Shown one piece after another: positions 40,892-50,337 of a stretch of DNA of 64,000 nt (its first letter is position 1; every line of letters starts with the position of its first letter). A program made the translations under genes and the position numbers. The notes beneath the pieces were generated by a model that was not told where the DNA came from, did not search any database, and saw only the letters and a list, made by a program, of their open reading frames with translations. The DNA is from an uncultured Collinsella sp. GTDB lineage: Bacteria > Actinomycetota > Coriobacteriia > Coriobacteriales > Coriobacteriaceae. The stretch spans positions 124,001 through 188,000 of the forward strand of contig CAAELE010000007.1 of assembly GCA_900756765.1 (NCBI GenBank), in the 5' to 3' direction.

Positions 40892-42154
40892 CTATAGCAC
40901 GGCGCCCTCGGGCAGGTCGACACGCACGACATCCACGACGTCGCCCGCCTTGAGCTCGCACGGTCCTTCATCAATACGCAGCAGGCAGTTGGCCCGCTGC
41001 ATCGTGCCGAGCAGCGCCGAATTCTGCGTCTTAGCCTCGGTCACCAGCAGCTCACCAGTCTCGGGGTCGCGCAAAACCGTGGCGCGATCGAAGAAGCGTC
41101 GGTCTTGGCGCTTTTTCACACCGTGCGTGAGCGTCGCCTGCTGCACGGGACGCGTACCCTCGGCAAAGCCGCGCATCTTGCGGATCGCCGGGCGGGCGAG
41201 CATCTCAAAGCCCACATACGCCGCCGCAGGATTGCCCGAAAGCCCCAAATACGGCTTGCCTCCAAGCAGGCCAAACGTGATGGCCTTGCCCGGACGCATC
41301 GAGATGCGGTCAAACAGCACCTCGCCCTCGCGCTGGACCAGCGCCGTCACGTAGTCGTAATCGCCCGCAGAGGCACCGCCGCTCGTAATGACAAAATCGC
41401 ACTCCTGCACGGCGCGATGCACCAGCTCGGCAATCGCCTGCTCATCGTCGGGCGCAATGCCGTAGAACACGGGCTCGGCGCCGGCATCGAGTGCTTCGGC
41501 CATCAACGCCGACGAGTTGGAGTCGCGAATCTGCCCGCGCGCCGGCACGTTACTCGGTGCGACCAGTTCCGTGCCCAGTGAGATGATGCCCACACGTGGG
41601 GCAGCGTGCACCTTCACGCTCGCGTATCCGGCGCTTGCCAGCAGACCCGCGCCCGCCGGAGCCACGACCTCGCCGGCGTGCATCACAACATCGCCGGCAT
41701 GGGCCTCCTCGGCGGCAGAGCGAACGTTCTCCCCCACCTTGGCCGGCGCCGAGAAGCGAACGTGCGAACCCTCGTTGCCATCGCCGTCAAGCACATCGAC
41801 GATCTCATACTTCACCACAGCATCGGCACCCTCGGGCACCGGCGCGCCCGTCATGATGCGAACCGTCTCGCCCGCGCCGATTATGCCCTCAAACACATGG
41901 CCCGCGGCCTCATGTCCGATAACGTCGAGCGTCACCGGCGCCTCGCCAGATGCCTGCGCCAAGTCCGCCGAGCACACGGCATATCCATCCATGGCGCTGT
42001 TGGCAAACGGCGAGATGTCAATATCGGCCACCGCGTCCTCGGCCAAGGGAAGACCGGCGGCCTGCCACACGGGAATCTCGACGAGATCGGTCGGAGCAAC
42101 ATGCGACAGAACAATCGACTGCGCGTCCTCCAGCGGAATGAGTTTCTCTGCCAT
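40892..42154 (-). CDS. moeA: Molybdopterin molybdenumtransferase MoeA
   Basis: MoeA inserts molybdate into adenylylated molybdopterin. The 420-residue protein has the motif SPFANSAMDGYAVCS at the N-terminus, GAPVPEGADAVVKYE, and the MogA-like domain with TSGGASAGDYDYV and GLSGNPAAAYVGFEML. The ATG at 42154 (MAEKLIPL) follows AGAGG. It forms an operon with mogA. The cofactor is required by fdhF and by the oxidoreductase at 2441-4558. Confidence 0.94.
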   Translation of the reverse strand: MAEKLIPLEDAQSIVLSHVAPTDLVEIPVWQAAGLPLAEDAVADIDISPFANSAMDGYAVCSADLAQASGEAPVTLDVIGHEAAGHVFEGIIGAGETVRIMTGAPVPEGADAVVKYEIVDVLDGDGNEGSHVRFSAPAKVGENVRSAAEEAHAGDVVMHAGEVVAPAGAGLLASAGYASVKVHAAPRVGIISLGTELVAPSNVPARGQIRDSNSSALMAEALDAGAEPVFYGIAPDDEQAIAELVHRAVQECDFVITSGGASAGDYDYVTALVQREGEVLFDRISMRPGKAITFGLLGGKPYLGLSGNPAAAYVGFEMLARPAIRKMRGFAEGTRPVQQATLTHGVKKRQDRRFFDRATVLRDPETGELLVTEAKTQNSALLGTMQRANCLLRIDEGPCELKAGDVVDVVRVDLPEGAVL

Positions 42155-42363
42155 ATGCACCTCTTAATGCCACGGCGCACAACAGGGACGCCGATTCTTT
42201 ATGCTTGTCTCAGTATAATCCCCCGACGCACGACCGTGACTCGGCCTGCACCCGCAAATACACCTGTCGGTTGCAGGCCGCGAAACGAACCGAAACCAAC
42301 CTGCCGGTTAGCCTCGTTTGGCAAGTTCTATAATGCTCGTGTTGCAACCCAAAAGAGGAACAT

Positions 42364-43785
42364 ATGGCTCATAACGACAAACCCGAAAGCGCAAACGAGG
42401 CGCAAGATCATTCCCAGCCGCTCGACGACGGCGGTTTTTTCTCCCTTAACGACGTCATCACGGCAGGAAGACATCAACTTACCCGCTCCGAGCATCTCTT
42501 GGCTGCCGACACGCGCCGCAACGCCCGCAACCTACTCTCGAGCGCCAAGTTGCTCGTACTCGTCGCCATCGTCTCGCTCGCCATGGGCGTTGCCGCTTGG
42601 GCGTTTTTGGCCTCGCTGAATATCGCGACCGATTATCGCGAACACCATGCGTGGGTGTACGCCCTGCTCCCCATCGTGGGCGTTGCAACCGCATGGGTGT
42701 ACAAAAACCACGGTCTCGCCGCCAAGCGTGGCAACAACCTGGTCATTGACTCCGCCTTGGGCACACGCCTCATCCATATGCGCATGGCCGTCCTCACCTT
42801 CATCTGCTCCACGCTCACGCACCTAACGGGCGGATCGGCCGGTCGCGAGGGAGCCGCGGTGCAGATTGGCGGCACCATCGCCAGCAACATCTCGAGCCTC
42901 GCCCACCTCAAAAAGCATGATCACCACGACCTCATGCTCGCCGGCATCTCATCCGCTTTTGGCGCCGTATTCGGCTCGCCCCTCGCCGGCGCGTTCTTTG
43001 GCATGGAGATGTGCTTTATCGGCAAGATCGACTACACCGCAGGCATCTACTGCCTGGTCGCCTCGTTTACCGGCTACTTTACGTCGCTTGCCTTGGGAAC
43101 CGAGTACGAGGCGAATGTTATCGCCAGTGTTCCCGCCATGACGCCCAAAACGGTCGTCATCGTAGTCATCAGCGCCATTATCTTCGGTCTGACGGCACGT
43201 CTCTTTGCCTGGTCGGTTCGTACCGTCAAGAGCCTGTACGGCCGCTTTATAACCAATTACCTCGTTCGCGCACTCGTGGGCGCACTCGTAGTGCTCGCGG
43301 CCTACGCGATGCTCGACGCCTGGAAGTACGCCGGCCTTGCCACCTGGCTCTCGGGCGCCGGTTTCGCTGGCAACACGACCCTTGCCGATGCGGCCATCAA
43401 ACTCGTTGTGACGGCGCTCACCCTGGGCGCAGGCTTCCAAGGCGGCGAGGTCACGCCCCTGTTTGGCATCGGTGCGGCGCTCGGCGGCTGGATCGGCTGC
43501 CTCGTCGGAATCGACCCCAGCTTTCTGGCGGCTCTCGGCATGCTCGGCGTGTTCTGCGCCGGCCTTAACGTGCCCATCACCACCTGTATGATGGCCATCG
43601 ACCTGTTCCACGGCACGGCCGCCGGCTTCTTCGTGATCGTGGCGTTTATCAGCTATCTCGCCGGCGGCCACCGCGGCGTGTACCCCGCCCAGCGCATCAT
43701 CTCACCCAAGCGCCGCTCGCTTATTGTGGATGAGGGCGGTACGGTAGCGGATGCTATCGAGCGCCACAATGACCTGATAGAGTAG
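42364..43785 (+). CDS. CLC-family anion channel or transporter
   Basis: The 473-residue membrane protein has the CLC motif GGSAGREGAAVQIGG in the selectivity region and FGAVFGSPLAGAFFGMEM. The later motif GAGFQGGEVTPLFGIGAALG replaces the usual GxFxP, as in the fluoride and divergent branches. Chloride or fluoride may be the substrate; no fluoride riboswitch was recognised upstream. The N-terminus is 50 residues of polar sequence before the first helix. The ATG follows AGAGGA. It is a single-gene unit with a TATAAT sequence about 30 bases upstream. Confidence 0.85.
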   Translation: MAHNDKPESANEAQDHSQPLDDGGFFSLNDVITAGRHQLTRSEHLLAADTRRNARNLLSSAKLLVLVAIVSLAMGVAAWAFLASLNIATDYREHHAWVYALLPIVGVATAWVYKNHGLAAKRGNNLVIDSALGTRLIHMRMAVLTFICSTLTHLTGGSAGREGAAVQIGGTIASNISSLAHLKKHDHHDLMLAGISSAFGAVFGSPLAGAFFGMEMCFIGKIDYTAGIYCLVASFTGYFTSLALGTEYEANVIASVPAMTPKTVVIVVISAIIFGLTARLFAWSVRTVKSLYGRFITNYLVRALVGALVVLAAYAMLDAWKYAGLATWLSGAGFAGNTTLADAAIKLVVTALTLGAGFQGGEVTPLFGIGAALGGWIGCLVGIDPSFLAALGMLGVFCAGLNVPITTCMMAIDLFHGTAAGFFVIVAFISYLAGGHRGVYPAQRIISPKRRSLIVDEGGTVADAIERHNDLIE

Positions 43786-43871
43786 ACGTAAGTATTCGCC
43801 GTGCAGCCACAATCGGGGCAATTCGACCTGAGCGCGACCGCACTGTCATGCCATACGCCGGGAGTCGCCCC

Positions 43872-44834
43872 ATGCACGCAACTGATTTTGGTCGCACGCT
43901 CATCATCGCCAATCCAGCCGCCCAGTCGGGTGCGGCGCGCGAAGTTGCCGAGCGCCTGCAACGCTTTTTGGATATGACCGCGCGCGCATCCCAGTTTGAC
44001 TTGGTGCTAACCGAGCGCATGGGACACGCCAAGGAGCTGGCCGCCCAGGCAACGGGCTATCGCACCGTTATCGCACTCGGCGGCGACGGCGTGATCCACG
44101 AGGTCGTCAACGGGCTTATGACGCAGGATGAGGCGGTCCGCCCCACTCTTGCCATCCTACCTGTGGGCTCCGGCAACGATTTTGCCCAAACGCTCGGCAT
44201 CGACGATTTCTCCGGCAAAGATTTTGGCGCGCTGCTCACCTGCGAGCTGCAGCGTCAGGACATCGGGCGCATTCGCTCATGGAGCCCTGCGAGCGGCAAC
44301 GGCGAGGCGATCGTCGAGTATTACGACCAGACGCTCTCCGTCGGTATTGATGCCGCCATCGGCCTTGGCACCACCGAGCTGCGCAAAAAGACCGGTTTGA
44401 CGGGCGCGCCGCTCTACACCCTCTCGGGACTTGAGCAGTTTGGCCTGCGCTATCGCAACTACCCCATGACAGCCAGCTTTGACGGCGCGCCCGCCGAGCG
44501 CGTGAGGGCGATCATCATGGCGATTCAGCTGGGCCCCACGTATGGCTCGGGCTATCGCATCTGCCCCGATGCCGATCCCTGCGACGGCATACTCGACGTC
44601 TGCTACGCCTGCGGCCCCGTTCCGCGCGCGGTCGCCTTGCCCATGTTCCTTTCGGCCAAGGACGGCCACCATACCAAGTTGCCGCCGGTTCGCATGCGCC
44701 GCTGCCGCCATGTTGAGCTCACCTTTGAGGAGCCCGACTACCCCATCCAGGCCGACGGCGAGCCCGTTGTCGCCTCGCGCATCGAAGTCGACGTCCTTCC
44801 CGCCGTCCTCGAAGTCTGGCACCCAACCCGCTAA
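43872..44834 (+). CDS. YegS/BmrU-type lipid (diacylglycerol) kinase
   Basis: The 320-residue protein phosphorylates a lipid with ATP. It has the nucleotide-binding motifs NPAAQSG and GGDGVIHEVVNGLM, then LPVGSGNDFAQTLG, all typical of the DAGK catalytic family. A C-terminal beta-rich domain ends with the QADGEP motif. The ATG at 43872 has GGGAG seven bases upstream; an ATG 24 bases earlier is less likely. It follows the CLC gene after 86 bases. Confidence 0.88.
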   Translation: MHATDFGRTLIIANPAAQSGAAREVAERLQRFLDMTARASQFDLVLTERMGHAKELAAQATGYRTVIALGGDGVIHEVVNGLMTQDEAVRPTLAILPVGSGNDFAQTLGIDDFSGKDFGALLTCELQRQDIGRIRSWSPASGNGEAIVEYYDQTLSVGIDAAIGLGTTELRKKTGLTGAPLYTLSGLEQFGLRYRNYPMTASFDGAPAERVRAIIMAIQLGPTYGSGYRICPDADPCDGILDVCYACGPVPRAVALPMFLSAKDGHHTKLPPVRMRRCRHVELTFEEPDYPIQADGEPVVASRIEVDVLPAVLEVWHPTR

Positions 44835-44841
44835 CCCAACC

Positions 44842-44912
44842 TAAGTTGCGGTGAAATAGGGACTGTTTATGCAGCTAGAGCCGCAAAACAGTCCCTATTT
44901 CACCGCAATTTA
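44842..44912. repeat. Long palindromic repeat, family A, copy 3
   Basis: Arms of 27 bases (44842-44868 and 44886-44912) contain GTTGCGGTGAAATAGGGACT. Compared with copies 1 and 2 one base pair is changed on both arms (C-G to G-C), and one arm has a G-U pair. It lies between two convergent genes and could also end both transcripts. Confidence 0.9.
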
Positions 44913-44921
44913 TTGAGAAGA

Positions 44922-45302
44922 TCATTCGTCGCTGCCCGGCTTGCGACGGTTGGCCTTTTTAATCGCGTTGAAGTGCTTGTCGTTGAGCCTACGCTGGCGC
45001 GATCGCTGTGGCACTTTGGTCTTGACGCGGCGGCGCGGCGGACGGCCACGACGCTCGAGCTCTGCCCTCAGCTTGCGCAGACAGTAGCTACGATTCTGAA
45101 ACTGGCTGCGGCTCTCGCGCGCCGTCACGACAATCCCCGTGGGCCCATGCTTCATGCGCACCGCCGAGTCCGTCGTGTTGACGCCTTGTCCGCCCGGGCC
45201 CGTCGCGCGAAACACCTGTACCTCACAATCGCGCGCCAGCTCCTCGACCGACATCTCGGCATAGCGCGCATACTCACGCCATCCCATCTTGTTCTCATCC
45301 AT
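44922..45302 (-). CDS. GGQ release-factor-like protein (ArfB/YaeJ-type)
   Basis: The 126-residue protein has the peptidyl-tRNA hydrolysis motif ATGPGGQGVNTTDSAVRMKH and a basic tail (RRGRPPRRRVKTKVPQRSR). It lacks the codon-recognition domains of RF1/RF2. ArfB-type proteins rescue stalled ribosomes using a basic tail in the mRNA channel. The ATG at 45302 (MDENKMGWREY) follows GAGG. It is alone between two hairpin elements. Confidence 0.82.
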   Translation of the reverse strand: MDENKMGWREYARYAEMSVEELARDCEVQVFRATGPGGQGVNTTDSAVRMKHGPTGIVVTARESRSQFQNRSYCLRKLRAELERRGRPPRRRVKTKVPQRSRQRRLNDKHFNAIKKANRRKPGSDE

Positions 45303-45323
45303 ATCAACACCTCCCCTCATACA

Positions 45324-45357
45324 AAAAATGTGACAAAGGGACAGTCCCTTTGTCACA
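45324..45357 (-). terminator. Rho-independent terminator after xpt, 13-bp palindrome
   Basis: TGTGACAAAGGGA and TCCCTTTGTCACA (45329-45357) form a perfect 13-bp stem with a CAG loop. On the minus strand TTTTTT follows. It lies 28 bases after the xpt stop. Confidence 0.88.
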
Positions 45358-45385
45358 TCGCATACCAATCGCTTGTGTTGCGCGC

Positions 45386-45964
45386 TTAGGCGAACGTAAT
45401 CTCGCCGTTCTCGCAATCCATCTCGGCGATACGGGCCAGGCTCTCAACGCGGAAGCCGCGCTCGCGGAGCTTATCGCCGCCGCCCTGGAAGCCCTTCTCA
45501 ACGGCGATGCCGATGCCGGCAACCTCGGCGCCCGCAGCCTCGCAAATCTTAATAAGGCCTTCGAGCGCGCAGCCGTTGGCCAGGAAGTCGTCGATAATCA
45601 GGACCTTGTCGCCCTCGGACAGGAAGCGCTTGCCAACAATGACCGGGTACTCCTTCTGCTTGGTGAAGGAGTAGATGGTCGTGGCATACTGCTCGCCGTC
45701 GAGGTTGATGGACTGGGCCTTCTTGGCAAAGACCACCGGCACGCCGCCAAAATGCTGAGCTGCGATGCAGGCCATGCCAATGCCCGAAGCCTCGATCGTC
45801 AGGATCTTGTTGATCTCGACGCCCTCGAACAGACGGGCCCACTCGGCGCCCATGTGGTCGAACAGCTCAACGTCGCACTGGTGGTTGAGGAAGGCATCAA
45901 CCTTAAGGACGTTACCGGCCTTTACGATGCCGTCATGGCGAATACGATCCTCAAGCTCCTGCAT
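45386..45964 (-). CDS. xpt: Xanthine phosphoribosyltransferase
   Basis: Xpt salvages xanthine to XMP with PRPP. The 192-residue sequence has the PRPP-binding motif VLIIDDFLANGCALEGL and the family segments KILTIEASGIGMA and NHQCDVELFDHMG. Length and order match Bacillus Xpt. It is preceded by about 157 bases without a recognised purine riboswitch. It stands alone with a strong terminator. Confidence 0.93.
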   Translation of the reverse strand: MQELEDRIRHDGIVKAGNVLKVDAFLNHQCDVELFDHMGAEWARLFEGVEINKILTIEASGIGMACIAAQHFGGVPVVFAKKAQSINLDGEQYATTIYSFTKQKEYPVIVGKRFLSEGDKVLIIDDFLANGCALEGLIKICEAAGAEVAGIGIAVEKGFQGGGDKLRERGFRVESLARIAEMDCENGEITFA

Positions 45965-46121
45965 GGCGCAACCCCTTCTCGCGGCAACGATACCGCGCGA
46001 TTAATAAACGTTGTTCGATAGTCTACCACGGACCGACCCCCGCCCGCCCCACAAGCCACATCGCACCATAAACCAGTCTTTTTGGGACGGCGCGAATCGT
46101 GGCAGACAGCCTCCCAACACG

Positions 46122-47426
46122 CTAATGGCGGGCGCGTATCTTCACTAAACGCACCATGGCAAGCGCAAAGCCCACTGCGGCCACAGCCATAAGTACGTAG
46201 AACACCGAGCGAAAGCCGAATAGGAATACATCCGGACGGCCCGCAACAAAACTGGTCACGGCCTCGCCCATCGCCACGCTCATCTGCCCATACAGGATAT
46301 GCGACGCCACCGTAATGCCCACTGCCATACCCGCATAGCGCGCCAGGCTACCCAGGCTGCCAGCAAAGCCGAGCGCTTCGCGCGGAGCCGAGCCCATGTA
46401 CAGCGAGTTATTGGGGCTCTGGAAAATCGACGTACCGCACGACATAAACGCGACGCAACACACGATTACAGGGATAGAAGAGTGCTCGTCGAGCGTGCTT
46501 ACCGCAAAGAGACCACACACGTACACGCCCAAGCCGACCGCCGTGGGGCCCTCACAGCCAACACGGTCCGAAACCGTACCCGAAAGCGGGCCGATAAAGG
46601 CATTCACCATCGGCAGCGCCAAAAAGAGCAGGCCCGAGATGTCGGAACCAAAGCCGTGGGCGTCCTGAAAATAGAACGGCAAAATAAACTCGGATGCGCC
46701 AATGCCAACGAACACGATGAGCATACAGGCAAGGTTGATGGTGAAGGCCGAATTAGCAAAGCAGCGACGCGCGGCCTCCGCCAACGACATGGGGCGCTCG
46801 CCGGCCTTCGGCTTAACATGCGGCAGTGTGTAAAGCCCCACGATAAACGAGATGACGCCAATGGGCAGGTTGATGAGGAAGATGCTCTCCCAAGGAAAGC
46901 TTGCCACCAGCATACCGCCGAGCACGGGGCCACACATCATACCGAGGGCCACGAAAGTCGCGAGAATACCCATGGCACGGCCTCGTTCGCGCGCCGGAAA
47001 CGACTCGGTGATGATACCCATGTTGTTAGCCATGGCCGCCGCGCAACCGACGCCCTGAACAATGCGTGCCAGAATAAGAACTTCGAGCGAACCCGAAAGG
47101 CCGCAAAGCAACGAGCCGACCGTAAAGACGATGACGCCCAGCTGGAATACACCCACCTTGCCGCGTACGTCACCCTGACGGCCAAACGGCAACATAGCCA
47201 CGCATGTCGCAAGCAGATACACCGAGCTCACCAGCTGAATGCGATCGAGGCCCACGCCCAGCTCCTTTTGCATCACGGGCAGTGCCACGGTCACGACGGT
47301 CGAATCCAGGCACACCATAAACGTCATGATGAGCACGGTAAACAGAATAGCCCATTTGTTCTTGCCATGGGTGTCGCCCTCTAGGGCAAGGTGCTCGCGG
47401 CGCAGCTGCTCTGCAGTTTTCTCCAT
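46122..47426 (-). CDS. Major facilitator superfamily transporter (drug:H+ antiporter type)
   Basis: The 434-residue protein has 12 or more hydrophobic segments and MFS motifs FMVCLDSTVVTVALP (motif D1), GRQGDVRGKVGVF and ARIVQGVGCAAAMANNMGI. Motif C-like GMMCGPVLGGMLV indicates an antiporter. These place it in the DHA2/EmrB-like group, but the substrate is unknown. The ATG at 47426 (MEKTAEQLRRE) has AAAGG six bases upstream. It is a single gene, 140 bases downstream of metY. Confidence 0.87.
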   Translation of the reverse strand: MEKTAEQLRREHLALEGDTHGKNKWAILFTVLIMTFMVCLDSTVVTVALPVMQKELGVGLDRIQLVSSVYLLATCVAMLPFGRQGDVRGKVGVFQLGVIVFTVGSLLCGLSGSLEVLILARIVQGVGCAAAMANNMGIITESFPARERGRAMGILATFVALGMMCGPVLGGMLVASFPWESIFLINLPIGVISFIVGLYTLPHVKPKAGERPMSLAEAARRCFANSAFTINLACMLIVFVGIGASEFILPFYFQDAHGFGSDISGLLFLALPMVNAFIGPLSGTVSDRVGCEGPTAVGLGVYVCGLFAVSTLDEHSSIPVIVCCVAFMSCGTSIFQSPNNSLYMGSAPREALGFAGSLGSLARYAGMAVGITVASHILYGQMSVAMGEAVTSFVAGRPDVFLFGFRSVFYVLMAVAAVGFALAMVRLVKIRARH

Positions 47427-47566
47427 ATCCATCCTTTCGAGTGGCGCAACGCAAAAACGGGGCCCCAATCGCATGCAAACAGTCGCGATTGGGGTCCCGC
47501 CTACGGAATCGGAACGAAAGGTCGCCGAAGCTTTCTGCCAGCATCGGCACCTTGTACGGAGCTAGC

Positions 47567-48850
47567 CTAGCACTGCGCAAGCGCCTGCTCAAGGTCGGCA
47601 ATCAGGTCGGCCGTGTCCTCGAGGCCGCACGACAGGCGCACCATGTCGGCGGAAATGCCACAGGCGATGAGCTCCTCATCGTTCATCTGGCGGTGCGTGG
47701 CGTTAGCGGGATGCAGGCAGCAAGTGCGGGCGTCGGCCACATGCGTGGCGATCTGGGCGAGCTTGAGGCTCTTCATAAAGGTCTCGGCCGCCGCGCGACC
47801 ACCGTTAAAGCCAAAGCTCACGACACCGCACGTGCCGTTGGGCATGTACTTCTGAGCCAGGTCATAGTACTTATCGCCCTCCAGGCCCGGATAGCTCACA
47901 AAGCGCACCTTGGGATGGCTCTGCAGGAACTTGGCAACGGCCAGGCCGTTCTCACAATGACGCGGCATACGCACATGCAGGCTCTCGAGCGAGCTGTTCA
48001 AGAAGAACGCCGCCTGCGGGTTCTGCATGGGGCCGAGGTCGCGCATGAGCTGAGCGGTTGCCTTGGTAATGAAGGCACCCTCGCGACCGAACTTCTCGGC
48101 ATAGGTCACGCCGTGATAGCTCTCGTCGGGCGTGGTGAGACCCGGGAACTTGTCTGCATGGGCCATCCAGTCAAACTGGCCGTGGTCGACGATCACGCCA
48201 CCCAGGTAGGCCGCATGCCCATCCATGTACTTGGTGGTAGAGTGCGTGACGATGTCGGCGCCCCACTCAAAGGGACGGCACATCACGGGCGTCGGGAAGG
48301 TGTTGTCGACCATCAGCGGCACGCCGTGGTCATGCGCGGCCTTGGCAAAGCGCTCAATATCGAGCACGGCAAGGGCGGGGTTGGCAATCGTCTCGCCAAA
48401 GACGAGCTTGGTATTGGGCTCAAAGGCTGCCTCCAGCTCCTCATCGGTGCAGTCGGGGGCGACAAACGTGCAAGCCACGCCCATGCGGCCCATGGTGTGG
48501 GCGAGCAGGTTATACGTACCGCCGTAGATAGCAGAGCTCGCGACCACGTGATCACCGGCACCGGCCACGTTAAAGATCGCGAGGAAGTTCGCGGCCATGC
48601 CCGAACTCGTGAGCATCGCAGCGGTGCCGCCCTCCATCTCGCAGATCTTGGCGGCAACCAGATCGCACGTGGGATTCTGCAGACGGCTGTAGAAGTAGCC
48701 CGACTCCTCCAGGTCAAACAGCTTGCCCATGTGCTCGGACGTGTCGTATTTCCACGTGGTGGACTGGTAGATGGGCACCTGGCGCGGCTCCGCATCGCCC
48801 GGATGATAGCCGCCCTGAACACATGTAGTTCCGATGGTCTGCTCGCTCAT
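47567..48850 (-). CDS. metY: O-acetylhomoserine sulfhydrylase-type Cys/Met metabolism PLP enzyme
   Basis: The 427-residue PLP enzyme belongs to the Cys/Met metabolism family. It has the PLP region VTHSTTKYMDGHAAYLGG with the Schiff-base lysine, YSRLQNPTCDLVAAKICEM, and MVDNTFPTPVMCRPFEWGAD. The length and central insertion fit O-acetylhomoserine/O-acetylserine sulfhydrylase (MetY) better than cystathionine gamma-synthase, which is shorter. The ATG at 48850 (MSEQT) follows GGGAG. No SAM riboswitch was recognised upstream. Confidence 0.85.
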   Translation of the reverse strand: MSEQTIGTTCVQGGYHPGDAEPRQVPIYQSTTWKYDTSEHMGKLFDLEESGYFYSRLQNPTCDLVAAKICEMEGGTAAMLTSSGMAANFLAIFNVAGAGDHVVASSAIYGGTYNLLAHTMGRMGVACTFVAPDCTDEELEAAFEPNTKLVFGETIANPALAVLDIERFAKAAHDHGVPLMVDNTFPTPVMCRPFEWGADIVTHSTTKYMDGHAAYLGGVIVDHGQFDWMAHADKFPGLTTPDESYHGVTYAEKFGREGAFITKATAQLMRDLGPMQNPQAAFFLNSSLESLHVRMPRHCENGLAVAKFLQSHPKVRFVSYPGLEGDKYYDLAQKYMPNGTCGVVSFGFNGGRAAAETFMKSLKLAQIATHVADARTCCLHPANATHRQMNDEELIACGISADMVRLSCGLEDTADLIADLEQALAQC

Positions 48851-48939
48851 ATCCAACTCCCTTACTTGGGTTTTGTTTTTATTCGGTTCACGATACCGCT
48901 ACCCCGCAGCCCTCTCAACCCATCCCGCCGATAGGTTAT

Positions 48940-48978
48940 GGGACAAATTAATCAGGTTTATTTGTCCCAAATCTTAAG
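48940..48978 (+). repeat. Hairpin repeat, family B, copy 1
   Basis: GGGACAAATTAATCAG, a variable spacer and TTGTCCCAAATCTTAAG. GGGACAA pairs with TTGTCCC. A second copy with the same ends lies at 61211-61249. Confidence 0.8.
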
Positions 48979-49084
48979 AAAGTGTTCGATGGCGAAAAAC
49001 AATGAGATATGCACTGCGGTCTCGATAAGCGAATGCCCCGTCACGGGTACCATAGGCGGGTACACCGTAACCAAGGAGACAACG

Positions 49085-49531
49085 ATGAAGCAAATCGATA
49101 CGGCCCAGCTCGACATCACCGCCTGTCAGGCTCAGGCTGCCGAATACCACGCCCGTGGCTTTAACTGCGCCCAGGCCGTCGCCTGCACGCTCGCGCCCGC
49201 TGTCGGGCTCGACCCCCAGGTCGCCTTTACCCTCACCGAGGGCTTTGGCGCCGGCATGGGCGGTATGACCGAGACCTGCGGCGCCATCTCGGGCGCCGTG
49301 GCCATCATGGGCTTTGTAATGAGCGATGGCATGGAAAACCCGAAGACCAAGGGCCAGACCTACAAGCTGTCGCGCGAAATCGCCAAGCGTTTTGGCGAGA
49401 AGAACACAACAACCGTCTGCGGCACGCTCAAGGGCATCGGATCGGATAAGGGTCCGCTCCGCAGCTGCCCCGGCTGCATCGACGATGCCGTCGAAATCGC
49501 CTGTGATGTGCTAAAGCAGCTCGCCGAGTAA
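49085..49531 (+). CDS. C_GCAxxG_C_C family protein (redox-active, cysteine-rich)
   Basis: The 148-residue protein has GFNCAQAVACTLAP, then GAGMGGMTETCGAISGAVAI, and SCPGCIDDA. This cysteine and glycine spacing defines the C_GCAxxG_C_C family of uncertain function, common in anaerobes and often linked to redox or metal handling. The ATG at 49085 (MKQIDTAQ) follows GGAG; longer frames use weak starts in the upstream region. It is transcribed divergently from metY. Confidence 0.82.
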   Translation: MKQIDTAQLDITACQAQAAEYHARGFNCAQAVACTLAPAVGLDPQVAFTLTEGFGAGMGGMTETCGAISGAVAIMGFVMSDGMENPKTKGQTYKLSREIAKRFGEKNTTTVCGTLKGIGSDKGPLRSCPGCIDDAVEIACDVLKQLAE

Positions 49532-49550
49532 TCGACAGCAACAGTAAAAC

Positions 49551-49597
49551 GACGGCCGGCGCGCTTAGGATCCATCCAAAAGCACGCCGGCCGTCGC
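49551..49597. terminator. Bidirectional terminator between convergent genes
   Basis: CGACGGCCGGCG (49551-49562) and CGCCGGCCGTCG (49586-49597) form a 12-bp stem with a 23-base loop. It fills the gap between the C_GCAxxG_C_C gene and yigZ. T-tracts are weak on both sides. Confidence 0.65.
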
Positions 49598-49599
49598 CG

Positions 49600-50235
49600 T
49601 TAGAACTCGGCAAATTCGGGAGCGCCGACCTCAATCTCCTCACGCCCCGCCATAAGCTCGCGCATCTTAGCGCAAAACGACTCCTGCTCCCCCGCCTTAA
49701 ACACCAAATGAAGTGTCACGGCATCCGCGTACTCGGTATCCGAAACCTTGGCACCGGAATCCTGGGCCAAGCGAAGCACCTGCTCATACTGCGGATAGGC
49801 CACATGCACGTCAACAGGCACGACACTCGTCATCTCGACGATCTGCCCGGCCTCCTGAGCCGCGGCCACCGCCGCTTGCGTCGCCGCAGTATAGGCGCGA
49901 ACCAGGCCGCCCGGCCCCAACAGCGTGCCGCCAAAATAGCGCGTCACTACGCAGCAAACATTTTTGAGCTCCGCACCGCGCAACACCTCGAGCGTCGGCA
50001 TACCGCTCGTGCGGCTCGGCTCACCATCATCGCTCTGGCGCTCGCGTCCATCGACCAAAATCCACGCGGGAACATTGTGTCGAGCGTCGTAATGACGCTT
50101 GCGAACCATCTCGATAAAGGCATTCGCCTCGTCCTCGGACTCAATATGGACCAGCTGGGCAATAAACCGGCTCTTGCGGTCCACAAGCTCACCCGAAACC
50201 TCAATATTCGATTGCAGAGTAAAATAGCTGTCCAA
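49600..50235 (-). CDS. yigZ: YigZ/IMPACT family protein
   Basis: The 211-residue protein has the IMPACT-domain motif DDGEPSRTSGMPTLEVL and RYFGGTLLGPGGLVRAY, with N-terminal DRKSRFIAQLVHI. The C-terminal 80 residues are the DUF1949-like domain. YigZ proteins are conserved but their bacterial role is not settled. The ATG at 50235 begins MDSYFTL. It lies downstream of rnpB on the same strand. Confidence 0.88.
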   Translation of the reverse strand: MDSYFTLQSNIEVSGELVDRKSRFIAQLVHIESEDEANAFIEMVRKRHYDARHNVPAWILVDGRERQSDDGEPSRTSGMPTLEVLRGAELKNVCCVVTRYFGGTLLGPGGLVRAYTAATQAAVAAAQEAGQIVEMTSVVPVDVHVAYPQYEQVLRLAQDSGAKVSDTEYADAVTLHLVFKAGEQESFCAKMRELMAGREEIEVGAPEFAEF

Positions 50236-50337
50236 CGAAGCCCCTCAACAGAATAAAGCGAGCAACAAACAGCCTCAATAATACGATAACCCTAGTAAAA
50301 AGAATGACAACGCCGATGATTCCGTCAACGAAAGCGA

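Noticed and set aside
42155..42363. Fluoride riboswitch before the CLC gene
   Set aside because: A GGCCTGCA/TGCAGGCC hairpin is present but the conserved crcB-motif residues are not.
21310..44912. CRISPR array from repeated palindromes
   Set aside because: Copies are far apart, lie singly between genes, have no regular spacers, and no cas genes are present.
45329..45357. Operator for xpt
   Set aside because: It is downstream of the gene and is followed by six T on the coding direction, which fits a terminator.
48851..49084. SAM riboswitch between metY and the C_GCAxxG_C_C gene
   Set aside because: No conserved four-way junction sequence was found; only repeat B and weak promoter-like boxes.
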